Assembly: GCA_019247515.1 (NCBI GenBank)
Contig: JAFAOS010000030.1
Span: 1 to 49,055, forward strand
Reading direction: 5' to 3'
DNA length: 49,055 nt
Source of the DNA: Chloroflexota bacterium
GTDB taxonomy: Bacteria; Chloroflexota; UBA6077; CF-72
The position numbers and the translations under genes were made by a program. Below, in pieces: positions 34,654 through 42,912 of the stretch. The notes below the pieces were generated by a model. That model did no database searches. It was not told the origin of the DNA and saw only the letters and a list, made by a program, of their open reading frames with translations. Numbering within the stretch: the first letter of the stretch is position 1; each line of letters starts with the position of its first letter.

Positions 34654-35057
34654 TGGACGAGGTCAGCCGGGTGCGCGAGCTTCTGGCGCGCTACTGCCAG
34701 CTCATGGACGACCGCCGCTATGCCGAATGGAGTCAACTGTTCACCGCGGACGGCATCTGGGCGCTTGGCGGAAAGGAACATCACGGCCCAGCTGAGGCGA
34801 AAGCCTACATGGACCAGCTACTGCGCGATCGACCCCAGCGACGGACCAGGCACTTCAACACGAACCTGCTCATCGAGCTGGATGGCACGCAAGGTCGCGT
34901 CACCAGCGACTACGCCGTGCTGTCGAGCGAACCAGAGGGTGCAGCCTGGACGGTGGTGTTCATCGGCCGCTACTTCGACCGGGTCGTGCGCAAGGCCGAT
35001 AGCAGCGGCTGGCAATTTGCCGAACGCAGATTAGGCACCGCCGCGGACCGCGGCTAA
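34653..35057 (+). CDS. SnoaL-like (NTF2-fold) protein
   Basis: 134 residues. RVRELLARYCQLMDDRRYAE and WSQLFTADGIWALGG give the N-terminal helix and cavity strand of the fold, followed by RTRHFNTNLLIELDG and a closing strand WQFAERRLGT. Its ATG shares one base with the MetE-like stop (TGATG), so it is translationally coupled. The frame is open earlier, inside the MetE-like gene, but without homology. It is more distant from the 16589/17012 pair than those are from each other. Function unknown; small isomerase, dehydratase or binding protein are options. Confidence 0.75.
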   Translation: MDEVSRVRELLARYCQLMDDRRYAEWSQLFTADGIWALGGKEHHGPAEAKAYMDQLLRDRPQRRTRHFNTNLLIELDGTQGRVTSDYAVLSSEPEGAAWTVVFIGRYFDRVVRKADSSGWQFAERRLGTAADRG

Positions 35058-35076
35058 GTTTTTTTGGGGGAGACTC

Positions 35077-36711
35077 ATGGCTACTCAGCTGACTCGCCGT
35101 GAAACATTGCGCATCCTGGCATGTGGCTCCGGCGCAGCCTTGTTGGCCGCGTGCGCGCCGAGCGTGCCGAATGCGTCGCCAACGCAGCCGTCGGTCGCGG
35201 CGCCAGGCTCGACGCAGCAGCCGGGTGCGTCGACGCAGCAGCCGGCCGCCGCCACGGAGCAGCCCAGATCCGGCGGGACCTTGCGCTTTGCTCAAACCGC
35301 CAACCCGGTCAGCATTGACGGCAACAGCATCGCCGGCGGTGGCAGCGAAACCGCCTGGCTGGTGTTCGACCGGCTGACCACCTACGACCAGAACCGCATG
35401 CCGCAGCCCATGCTGGCCGAAAGCTGGGATATCAGCAGCGACTTCAAGTCGTTCAAACTGAATTTGCGCAAAGGCGTGCAGTTCCACTCCGGCCGCGAGA
35501 TGACCAGCGACGACGTGAAATACACGGTCCTGCGCTTGCGGGATTCGACGGTTGGCTCCGGCATCCTGGCCGGTTTCAGCAACTGGTTCACGTCGATCGA
35601 CACCCCCGACAAATACACGGTCCAGCTCACGACCGACGCGTCGCGTCCGACCTTTTTCGACGCCATCGAGTTGTTCAATATCGTCGACAAGGACAACGTG
35701 GAGGGCCCGGACGCGAAGTCGAAGATCGTCGGCACTGGACCGTTCACGTTCGTGGAATGGCAGAACGGCGATCACTTCACCGTAGCAAAGAACAAGAATT
35801 ACTGGCAGAGCGGTCGGCCGTATGTCGATCAGATCGTCAGCTATGTCCGCGACCAGCAGAGCATGGACCTGCAGCTGGAATCGGACGGACTGGACGTGGT
35901 CAAGATTCCCGCGGTCGACGATTTCGTGCGACTCAAGGCCGATCCGTCGTATCAGGCCATCATCCACCCGGCCTCCGGTACCTTCTTTGAAGTCGGCTTC
36001 AATTCGAAGCGGGCGCCATTCGACGACAAACGCGTGCGCCAGGCGTTCAACTACGCCATGGACCGCAAGCGCTTCGCCGACACCATCATGCGTGGCACCG
36101 CGACACCCATCGACCTGCCCTGGAGCACCACCTCGCCCGCGTACGACGCGGCCAAGAACGGTGTGTACACGTACGACCTGGACAAGGCGAAGTCCCTGCT
36201 TGGTCAGGCGGGCGTCTCCAGCCTGGAGACCGGCGTCCTCGTCAACGGTATCGGCGCACCCCAGGTGCTGGCATTCTCGCAGATCTATCAGGACAGCCTG
36301 GCGCAGATCGGGGTCAAGCTGAACATCCAGAACGTCGAACCGGCCGTGTGGGTTGACACGCTGATCAACAAGAAACCGGATTACACGGGCCTGTGGGCCG
36401 GCACCGATCAGATTGCGCAGCTGTCGCCGAGCACGCTGTTTCAGCTCTCGCCGGGTTGGCGGCTGGACAACAACCATTCAAATTTCGTCGACCCGATGTG
36501 GACGGACCTGGTCAACTCATCGCTGTCCGAGGTCGATCCCGCCAGGCAGAAGGACCTGTACGCGCGATTGAATGACTACATTCTCGACCAGTCATTCACG
36601 GCGGCGATTGCCACCTATCCCTACACGATTCTGATGCGGTCCAACGTCAAGGGCACCGGGTACTTGCTCCACAACGGTGGGTTGAACTTCACCGAGACGT
36701 ACCTGAGCTGA
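35077..36711 (+). CDS. ABC transporter solute-binding lipoprotein, family 5 (SBP-5)
   Basis: 544 residues. The ribosome site GGGGGAGA precedes ATG 35077. The signal has R7-R8 (TRRETLRIL) and lipobox LLAAC with Cys26. The spacer differs from the others, being Gln/Pro/Ser-rich with GASTQQPAAATEQP. The binding domain starts at RSGGTLRFAQTANPVSIDGN. The core LAESWDISSDFKSFKLNLRK and FHSGREMTSDDVKYTV are kept, with the ending GYLLHNGGLNFTETYLS. It stands between two SnoaL-like genes in the site-9 operon, a tight association of uptake with this enzyme set. Confidence 0.88.
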   Translation: MATQLTRRETLRILACGSGAALLAACAPSVPNASPTQPSVAAPGSTQQPGASTQQPAAATEQPRSGGTLRFAQTANPVSIDGNSIAGGGSETAWLVFDRLTTYDQNRMPQPMLAESWDISSDFKSFKLNLRKGVQFHSGREMTSDDVKYTVLRLRDSTVGSGILAGFSNWFTSIDTPDKYTVQLTTDASRPTFFDAIELFNIVDKDNVEGPDAKSKIVGTGPFTFVEWQNGDHFTVAKNKNYWQSGRPYVDQIVSYVRDQQSMDLQLESDGLDVVKIPAVDDFVRLKADPSYQAIIHPASGTFFEVGFNSKRAPFDDKRVRQAFNYAMDRKRFADTIMRGTATPIDLPWSTTSPAYDAAKNGVYTYDLDKAKSLLGQAGVSSLETGVLVNGIGAPQVLAFSQIYQDSLAQIGVKLNIQNVEPAVWVDTLINKKPDYTGLWAGTDQIAQLSPSTLFQLSPGWRLDNNHSNFVDPMWTDLVNSSLSEVDPARQKDLYARLNDYILDQSFTAAIATYPYTILMRSNVKGTGYLLHNGGLNFTETYLS

Positions 36712-36735
36712 CGGTTCGAATACTATGGGGACTCG

Positions 36736-37113
36736 ATGACAGACGAAGACGCCATTCGGAACACGATCGCCCGCTTCTGTCAATGTCTGGACAGTCGGCA
36801 ATTCGAGGCGTGGTCGCAGACGTTCACCGAGGCTGGCAAATTCGGCCGACTGGAGGGCCGCGCCGCGATTCTCGAGATGATTCTCGGGGGCGAGCTGGCC
36901 AAGCAGCCGGACCTGAAGCGACAGCACGCGGTGACTAACTCGGTGATTGACATTCACGGGGACATCGCCGAGTCCACCAGCGACCTGACGATGTACGACC
37001 GCGTCGGCGACGGGCCGATCAGCGTCCGCATCGGCCGCTACTACGACAAGCTGGCGCGTCAGCCGGACGGCACGTGGCTGTTCACCGAGCGCCGCCTCGA
37101 ATGGCGCGACTGA
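36736..37113 (+). CDS. SnoaL-like (NTF2-fold) protein
   Basis: 125 residues. DEDAIRNTIARFCQCLDSRQ and FEAWSQTFTEAGKFGRLEG form the family N-terminus; RQHAVTNSVIDIHGD and a closing TWLFTERRLEWRD complete the domain. A GGGGAC ribosome site precedes ATG 36736. It is the last gene of the site-9 operon, 24 nt after SBP-5, and the fourth SnoaL-like protein in this window. It is followed by duplicated REP-like hairpins that probably end the transcript. Confidence 0.75.
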   Translation: MTDEDAIRNTIARFCQCLDSRQFEAWSQTFTEAGKFGRLEGRAAILEMILGGELAKQPDLKRQHAVTNSVIDIHGDIAESTSDLTMYDRVGDGPISVRIGRYYDKLARQPDGTWLFTERRLEWRD

Positions 37114-37133
37114 TCGGGAGCCCTCACCCGCGG

Positions 37134-37212
37134 CCCTCACCCCGGCCCTCTCCCAGAGGGAGAGGGAGGTTAGCCCTCACCCCGGCCCTCTCCCAGAGGG
37201 AGAGGGAGGTTA
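37134..37212. repeat. tandem pair of 39-bp REP-like hairpin repeats
   Basis: Two identical 39-bp units (37134-37172 and 37174-37212) each contain the hairpin CCCTCTCCC-AGA-GGGAGAGGG. They fill the gap between the convergent SnoaL gene and SBP-6. The last three bases of the second unit are the TAA stop of SBP-6. The type resembles widespread palindromic elements of GC-rich bacteria and the arms inside the element at 9027. A terminator role is likely. Confidence 0.8.
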
Positions 37213-38943
37213 TGTATCATCCAGCCAGGCGTCGGTGAAGTACCACGCGCCGTACTGATTGATGGTCATGCCTTTCAAATTAGACTTCGTGACCAGGATC
37301 TGCGGATTCGTCGCGAAGGGCATCGCCCACGACTGGTCCAGAATGTAGTCGTTCATCGCCGCGTAGAGGGTCTTCTGTTTGGCGGGGTCCGGCTCGGTGG
37401 CCACCTGCTGAAAGAAGTTTTGCCACTCGGGGGTGTTCCAGTCCGTATTGTTGGGACTCGGCCGCCACGTCGGACCATTCAGGTTGTTGATGGGCAGCAG
37501 GTTGGCAACCACGTCGCCAGTCGCATACATGGCGTTGTACGTGTGGCCGAGCACGTTGGACGCCCACGTGGCCGGATCGTACGCGCGGATGTTCAGCGTG
37601 ACCCCGATCTTCGCCAGGTCCGCCTGGTAAATCTGCAGGAACCCGAGTGAATTCAAGGGATTTGCCGCGGTCGTGATGATGTCGGTCGTCAGACTCGAAA
37701 TGCCGGCCTGCTGAAGCAGCGACTTGGCTTTGTCCAGGTCGAACGTATACGTCTTGTTCTTCTCGGCGTCGTACGCCGGAGAGCTGGTGCTCCACTGCAG
37801 GTTGAGCGGCTGGGCGAAGCCCTCGAAGACCTGGCTGGCGTTGCGATCGCGGTCGATGCCCCAGTTGAAGGCCTGGCGCACGAGCTTGTTGTCGAAGGGC
37901 GCCACGGACGTCAGGAAGGCCAGCTCGTAAAACGTCCCGGAGCTCGGATGGACCATCACGTTGTACCCGGGATCGGCTTTGAAGCGAGCAACATCCGGGA
38001 TGGCGCCGCTGCGCAGGACGTCCAGCGTACCGCCCTCCATGGCCAGCGTGCCGGGCTGGTCGCCGGCGAAGATGTGAACGACGATGCCATCGAGAAGTGG
38101 CTTGCCAGTGTTCCAGTAGTTCTTGTTCTTGGCAATCGTAATGTGGTCGCCCTGGACCCACTCCACAAATGTGTACGGGCCGGTGCCGGAGGACGTGGTC
38201 TTGGCATCCGGCCCCTCCAGGACGGCGCGATCGCCCATGTTGAACTGCTGAAAGAAGTCGAACATCGACGGACGCGACTGGTCGGACTTCAGGACGACCG
38301 TGTACTTGTCCGGCGTGTCGATGGTCGTGAACCAGGAGCTCTGGGCCGCGAAGTCGCCATAGCCCGCCTTCGGGTCCTGGACCCGGATGAAGTTCCACTT
38401 GACGTCGTCGCTGGTGAACTCTCGGCCGGTGTGCCAGGTCACCCCCTTGCGCAGGTTCAGCTGGACCTGGGTGTAGTCGGGCGCGACGTCCCAGCTTTCC
38501 GCCAGCATGGGCAGCGGCTTGAGCTTGTCGTCATAGGTGACCAGTCGATCGAAGGTGAGCCAGGTGCTCTCATACGGCGCTCCGCCGCGCACGACGGGGT
38601 CCAGCGTGACGATGTCGGTCGGCACACCGACGCGCAGCGTGCCACCGGATCGGGGCTGGCCGGCGGCGGCGCCCGGTGCCGAGGTCGGAGCGCCGACGGC
38701 CACGGTCGGCTGAGCGGCGGCCGGCGCGGACGTTGGCTGAGCGGCAACGGTCGCCACCGGCCTGGCGACCGCGGCCGGGGTTGGCGTGGCGGCGGGCGGC
38801 GCCACGGCAGCGGAGGTCGGCGCCGAGCCGGCCGGCGCCGAGCCCACCCCGCACGCCGCCAATATGCTCACACCCGCTCCAGACAGAAAGAGCCGAATCG
38901 CCGCGCGCCGGCTCAGATGCTCAGTTGCGAACCGCCTGTTCAT
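37210..38943 (-). CDS. ABC transporter solute-binding lipoprotein, family 5 (SBP-6)
   Basis: 577 residues from ATG 38943, which follows GGGGGAA; an in-frame ATG 19 codons upstream lies deep in the amidohydrolase gene and is rejected. The signal has R12-R13 (SRRAAIRLF) and lipobox ILAAC with Cys31. A spacer of about 60 residues leads to RSGGTLRVGVPTDIVTLDP. The core LAESWDVAPDYTQVQLNLRK and WHTGREFTSDDVKWNF are kept, with the ending GAWYFTDAWLDDT. The start overlaps the upstream amidohydrolase by 23 nt, so they are cotranscribed from site 10. Confidence 0.88.
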   Translation of the reverse strand: MNRRFATEHLSRRAAIRLFLSGAGVSILAACGVGSAPAGSAPTSAAVAPPAATPTPAAVARPVATVAAQPTSAPAAAQPTVAVGAPTSAPGAAAGQPRSGGTLRVGVPTDIVTLDPVVRGGAPYESTWLTFDRLVTYDDKLKPLPMLAESWDVAPDYTQVQLNLRKGVTWHTGREFTSDDVKWNFIRVQDPKAGYGDFAAQSSWFTTIDTPDKYTVVLKSDQSRPSMFDFFQQFNMGDRAVLEGPDAKTTSSGTGPYTFVEWVQGDHITIAKNKNYWNTGKPLLDGIVVHIFAGDQPGTLAMEGGTLDVLRSGAIPDVARFKADPGYNVMVHPSSGTFYELAFLTSVAPFDNKLVRQAFNWGIDRDRNASQVFEGFAQPLNLQWSTSSPAYDAEKNKTYTFDLDKAKSLLQQAGISSLTTDIITTAANPLNSLGFLQIYQADLAKIGVTLNIRAYDPATWASNVLGHTYNAMYATGDVVANLLPINNLNGPTWRPSPNNTDWNTPEWQNFFQQVATEPDPAKQKTLYAAMNDYILDQSWAMPFATNPQILVTKSNLKGMTINQYGAWYFTDAWLDDT

Positions 38944-39826
38944 GTGATTCCCCCTGGTCTGGTTTTGGCCAGCGCAAGATCGTGCGTACGGAGCGGCCAA
39001 GGATCCACGCCTTGTCGTCTTCGGTCAGTTCAGCACAGTCCAGCACGTAGTAGAGCGCCTGCGCCCAGCTGTGATGCGACTTGCTTTGCGTGTGGTCGCT
39101 GGCCCACATGACGCGTTGCGGGCCGAACGCGTCGATCGCGCGGCGCAGGTGCGGGATCACGTCACGGAAGGGATACTCCTCTCGCGACAACTGACTCGGC
39201 GCATGACACCATTTGAGGGCCAGGTTGGGGTACTTGCTCAGCGCGAAGACCTGGTCGAGCTGATCCACCACGTGCGGCTCCGTCCGCGAGACACCGCAGT
39301 GATCCAGGATGAGTTGCAGGTTGGGAAATTTTTCGAGAGTGGGAACCAGCATGTGTGAGCGGCCCGGAAACCAGGCGAAGATCGGCACCTGGTGTCGCTC
39401 GGCTGAGGCGAACAGCGTGTCGAACCCGCCGCGCGCGTACAGGTCGAGCTCACCGGCCTCGGGGATCGGCACAATGCGCAGGCACAGCGCGCCGGGCTTG
39501 TTGCGAACGTCGGCCATCAGGGTCTCGAGATCGGGATCGATGGGATCGATCCTGGCCACGTACCGGAAGCGATCGGGGTGCAGCCGGATGGCGGCCTCGG
39601 AGAACGGATGCTCGCCGCGCACCGCGCCATTGGGCAGAAAGCGGCCGGGCAGATGACCACGTTTGGTGACGGGATTGTCGAAGCCCGCCCATTCGTCGAT
39701 CAGGACGGCGTCGAGTCCCAGGGCGTCCATAGTCACAACCGCGTAGTCGACGATCAGCTCGGCCGGGGTGTGCTCCCAGTCGCTACCCAGACGGTTCAGG
39801 TGCACCTGCGCGTCGACGATGTCCAT
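38921..39826 (-). CDS. amidohydrolase 2 family protein (lactone hydrolase/decarboxylase-like)
   Basis: 301 residues, the shorter form of the family. The first metal motif is DAQVHLN (residues 5-11), with D-x-x-H spacing instead of the usual H-x-H; PDRFRYVARIDP, LQLILDHCGVSR and VMWASDHTQSKSHH supply the later His and Asp ligands. Such proteins hydrolyse lactones (for example pyrone dicarboxylate) or decarboxylate aromatic acids. ATG 39826 is 7 nt from the perfect operator site 10 with no ribosome site, so a leaderless message is likely. It is divergent from the CMD-like gene 39853, an arrangement that fits a ring-fission pathway. Confidence 0.82.
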   Translation of the reverse strand: MDIVDAQVHLNRLGSDWEHTPAELIVDYAVVTMDALGLDAVLIDEWAGFDNPVTKRGHLPGRFLPNGAVRGEHPFSEAAIRLHPDRFRYVARIDPIDPDLETLMADVRNKPGALCLRIVPIPEAGELDLYARGGFDTLFASAERHQVPIFAWFPGRSHMLVPTLEKFPNLQLILDHCGVSRTEPHVVDQLDQVFALSKYPNLALKWCHAPSQLSREEYPFRDVIPHLRRAIDAFGPQRVMWASDHTQSKSHHSWAQALYYVLDCAELTEDDKAWILGRSVRTILRWPKPDQGESHEQAVRN

Positions 39827-39833
39827 CCCGCGA

Positions 39834-39845
39834 ATCGTATACGAT
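39834..39845. promoter_or_regulatory. palindromic operator, perfect (site 10), symmetric divergent promoter
   Basis: ATCGTATACGAT is a perfect palindrome placed exactly midway between two divergent ATGs, 7 nt from each (39826 and 39853). Neither gene has a Shine-Dalgarno sequence. TACGAT is positioned as a -10 box for both directions, so one bound protein would block both promoters. Confidence 0.85.
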
Positions 39846-39852
39846 CAGCGAG

Positions 39853-40728
39853 ATGTTGTATGGCTTCCGCAATGGCCTCAACGTCGACAATCTGGACGAG
39901 ACCAGCGACGAGGAGATCGACACCTTCCTCAACGCGACCCGCCGTGGCCGCGGCCCGCTCGACCCTGGGCCGCAGTACGAGATGCGAGCCAACGCCATGT
40001 GGCTGCACACTCGGCCGGACTTCGCCAAGCTGCACATGCGCGTCCTGGACGCCTGGCACTCCCAGGGCGTCGATCCCATCATCTCCGCCTCGTCGTTCGC
40101 CAATCTGCACACCTATATCAACCAGGCGTTTCTGCCCGGCATCGAGAACTGCACGCGTGGCCTGCAACGGCGCGGGGTCACAAAGGCGCAGCTGCTCGAA
40201 GGCATCATGCACGCCCAGCTGAGCGCCGGCATGCGTGGACTCGAGTGCGTCTACCAGGCCCTGGGCATCATCCTGGGCGATTACGTGGATCGGCCGGAGC
40301 CGGCGGAATGGCCTGAAGGCTGGGCGCCGGACATGGCCGCGTTCTATTGCGGCCTGGATCATTCCACCCGCGAGCTGACGGCCAAGGACGAGCGCAACCT
40401 GGAGGAGTGGTACGAGCGCACTATTGGCTGGGTGCCGCCCGGAGTCTCCTTCCTGGCCAAGCACGATCCGCGCTCGCTGAAAGCCACGCGCGCGCGGTGG
40501 GAAGGATGCTTTCGCGGTGCGCTTCCGAAACAGATGATGCCGTACTTCATGCTGCGGCATAACACGGTTGTCGGCAACAAGGGCGGCTTGCGCGAAGCGG
40601 TCGCGCTCGCCAGGGCGTGGGGCATGACCCACAACTACGTTGTCAACACCATCATTCAGGGCGCGTACTACTACACCGGCATGGAGCGAATGGACCTGGT
40701 GGCGGAGGCCGTGGGCGACTTGCTGTAG
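39853..40728 (+). CDS. AhpD/CMD-like protein, tandem domains (paralogue 4)
   Basis: 291 residues. NVDNLDETSDEEIDTFLNAT and MWLHTRPDFAKLH match the shared N-terminus of this group. The first CMD-like repeat includes RRGVTKAQLLEGIMHAQLSA, and the second LPKQMMPYFMLRHNTVVG with EAVALARAWGMTHNYVV. Its ending YYYTGMERMDLVAEAVGDLL is close to that of paralogue 3. No CxxC motif. The start is 7 nt from site 10 and probably leaderless. It is followed by an SMP-30 lactonase gene 37 nt later, consistent with a lactone pathway, though the actual reaction is unknown. Confidence 0.65.
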   Translation: MLYGFRNGLNVDNLDETSDEEIDTFLNATRRGRGPLDPGPQYEMRANAMWLHTRPDFAKLHMRVLDAWHSQGVDPIISASSFANLHTYINQAFLPGIENCTRGLQRRGVTKAQLLEGIMHAQLSAGMRGLECVYQALGIILGDYVDRPEPAEWPEGWAPDMAAFYCGLDHSTRELTAKDERNLEEWYERTIGWVPPGVSFLAKHDPRSLKATRARWEGCFRGALPKQMMPYFMLRHNTVVGNKGGLREAVALARAWGMTHNYVVNTIIQGAYYYTGMERMDLVAEAVGDLL

Positions 40729-40765
40729 CCCTCACGGTCCGGGCCAGGCGGAATACAGTGGACAG

Positions 40766-41683
40766 ATGCCGATTGAGATCCTCTCCGAAGCCATGCAGCG
40801 CATCGTCACCTCCCAGCAGGATGCGGAGGAGCTGGGCAGCGGCTTCGGTGGGCCACACGGTCCGGCCGAAGGCCCCGTCTGGTGGAAAGAGGGCGGGTAT
40901 CTGCTCTTCAGCGACATTCACGCCAGCCGACGCATGAAGTGGCAGCCTGGCCAGGGCATCTCGATCGACAAGGAAGGCACCGCTAACGCCAACGGCCAGA
41001 CGCGCGACCAGCAAGGGCGCCTGGTCGCCTGCCACCACTTCAGCCGGTGCGTCGATCGGCTGGAGGCTGACGGATCCGTGACGGTCATCGCCGACCGCTA
41101 TCGTGGTCTGAAGCTCAACCGACCCAACGACGTCGTGGTCAAGTCAGACGGCAGCATCTATTTCAGCGATCCACCGCCACGACCGCCGCTGACGCCACCA
41201 GAGCATACTCCCGAGCTGGACATCGCCGGTGTCTACCGCGTCTCGCCCGATCTCAAAGAGATCAACATGATCGTGCGCGACTTCGTCAATCCGAACGGAC
41301 TGTGCTTCTCGCCCGACGAGAAGATTCTGTACGTGAACGACAGCAATCGCCACTGCAAGCTCATCCGTGCCTATGACGTCGAGGGCAATGGCATGCTCGA
41401 TCTGGGCAGCGAGCGGCTGTTCTGCGACATGAAAGGCGACGATCGACCGGGCGGCCCGGACGGCATGAAATGCGACGTCGAGGGCAACGTCTATTGCACG
41501 GGACCAGGCGGCATCTGGGTGCTCTCGCCAGGCGGCGAACACATTGGCACCATCCTGCAACGGGCGGTCAACCTGAACTGGGGTGACGACGACTGGCAGA
41601 CGCTGTACTTTACAGGCCCAACGACAGTACATCGAATCCGACTGAACATTCCCGGTATTCCTGTTCCGCGAGGTGTCGTGTGA
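40766..41683 (+). CDS. SMP-30/gluconolactonase/LRE family lactonase
   Basis: 305 residues forming a six-bladed beta-propeller that hydrolyses lactones with one divalent metal. Metal-site candidates are Glu35 in GPAEGPVWW, the Asn in RPNDVVVKSDG, the Asn in NPNGLCFSPDE and the Asp in GPDGMKCDVEG, all in the expected order. ATG 40766 was chosen since homology begins at MPIEILSEAM; the frame is open earlier inside the upstream gene. TACAGT seven nt before it could be a weak -10, but the gene is more simply read through from site 10. It overlaps the MetE-like gene by 4 nt. Confidence 0.87.
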   Translation: MPIEILSEAMQRIVTSQQDAEELGSGFGGPHGPAEGPVWWKEGGYLLFSDIHASRRMKWQPGQGISIDKEGTANANGQTRDQQGRLVACHHFSRCVDRLEADGSVTVIADRYRGLKLNRPNDVVVKSDGSIYFSDPPPRPPLTPPEHTPELDIAGVYRVSPDLKEINMIVRDFVNPNGLCFSPDEKILYVNDSNRHCKLIRAYDVEGNGMLDLGSERLFCDMKGDDRPGGPDGMKCDVEGNVYCTGPGGIWVLSPGGEHIGTILQRAVNLNWGDDDWQTLYFTGPTTVHRIRLNIPGIPVPRGVV

Positions 41684-42903
41684 AGCGAAGCTCCGAACGC
41701 ATTCTGACCACTCACGTCGGCAGCCTGGTGCGGCCGCCCGAGATCCTGGAGTCGATCCTGGCCAAAGTCAGCCACCGGCCCTTCGATGAGAGCGCGTTCC
41801 AGGAACAGGTGCATCAGGGGGTCAGGGAGGTGGTTCGCAAACAGGCCGAAGTGGGGATCGATATACCCAGCGACGGCGAGTACTCCAAGCCCAGCTTCGC
41901 CGGGTACGTGACCGAACGGCTGGCCGGTCTGGAGTCGAGACCAGTCGAGCGACCGTCGACGCCAGGCCCGATGAACTATCCGTTGCTCAACGAGGAGTTC
42001 CCCGATTTCATGGCGCAGTACAACTCCATGTACCGCACCATGTGGATGCCGCCCTCCATTCCGCGCGACCTGGTCGATGCCGCGATCCGCAGCGGTGGCA
42101 CCGAACGCGCGAACGTGGTCGGGCCCATCAGTTACAAGGGTCAGGCGCTGCTGCGGCGTGACCTGGACAACTTTCGCAATGCCCTGGACGGGTTGCAGTT
42201 CGAGGAGGCCTTCGTTCCATCGGCAACGCCGTCGCGCAACGACGCCGATCCCTCGCAAATATACTCCAGCGAGCAGGAGTACCTGTACGCGGTGGCCGAC
42301 GCCATGCACGACGAGTACAGGGCCATCGTCGACGCCGGCTTCGTCGTGCAGCTGGACCTCGGCCTGCCGGCCCGCAACCAGGTGTTGCCAGGTAAGCCGG
42401 CTCCGACGTGGGACGAGCTTCGGCGCGCCTCCGAGATGCAGGTCGAGGCGTACAACCACGCGCTGCGCGGCATCCCCGAGGACCGCGTCCGCTACCACCT
42501 GTGCTGGGGCAGCATGAACACACCGCACACTACTGACATCCCACTGAAGGACATCGTCGACCTGATCTTGAAGATCAACGCGCAGGCGTACTCGATCGAA
42601 GCCGCGAATCCGCGCCACGAGCACGAGTGGATGGTCTGGAAGGATGTCAAGCTGCCCGAAGGCAAGATCTTGATTCCGGGCATCATTTCGCACCAGACGA
42701 ACGTGGTGGAGCACCCGGAGCTGGTGGCCTGGCGGATCAAGAATTACGCTAGCGTCGTTGGCAAGGAGAACGTCATCGCCAGCACGGACTGTGGGTTTTC
42801 ACAGGGGTGGAACATGATCCGCGTGCATGCGGAGGTCCAGTGGGCGAAGCTACGCGCGCTGGTCGAGGGCGCCGCGCTGGCCAGCAAAGAGTTATGGCGG
42901 TAG
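41680..42903 (+). CDS. cobalamin-independent methionine synthase II-like methyltransferase
   Basis: 407 residues, a second MetE-C-terminal-like protein. ILTTHVGSLVRPPEILESIL opens the barrel. The zinc ligands are His273 and Cys275 in HLCWGSMNTPH, Glu307 in IEAANPRHEHEW and Cys371 in STDCGFSQG. Start GTG 41680 overlaps the lactonase TGA (GTGA), indicating translational coupling. The operon contains a lactonase, a CMD-like protein and an aldolase but no methionine gene, as for the copy at 33505, so a catabolic alkyl transfer is favoured over methionine synthesis. Confidence 0.83.
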   Translation: MKRSSERILTTHVGSLVRPPEILESILAKVSHRPFDESAFQEQVHQGVREVVRKQAEVGIDIPSDGEYSKPSFAGYVTERLAGLESRPVERPSTPGPMNYPLLNEEFPDFMAQYNSMYRTMWMPPSIPRDLVDAAIRSGGTERANVVGPISYKGQALLRRDLDNFRNALDGLQFEEAFVPSATPSRNDADPSQIYSSEQEYLYAVADAMHDEYRAIVDAGFVVQLDLGLPARNQVLPGKPAPTWDELRRASEMQVEAYNHALRGIPEDRVRYHLCWGSMNTPHTTDIPLKDIVDLILKINAQAYSIEAANPRHEHEWMVWKDVKLPEGKILIPGIISHQTNVVEHPELVAWRIKNYASVVGKENVIASTDCGFSQGWNMIRVHAEVQWAKLRALVEGAALASKELWR

Positions 42904-42912
42904 CCCGTTCTG

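Noticed and set aside
37134..37212. CRISPR array
   Set aside because: Only two units, separated by a single base with no spacer, and no cas genes nearby; it is a REP-like tandem duplication.
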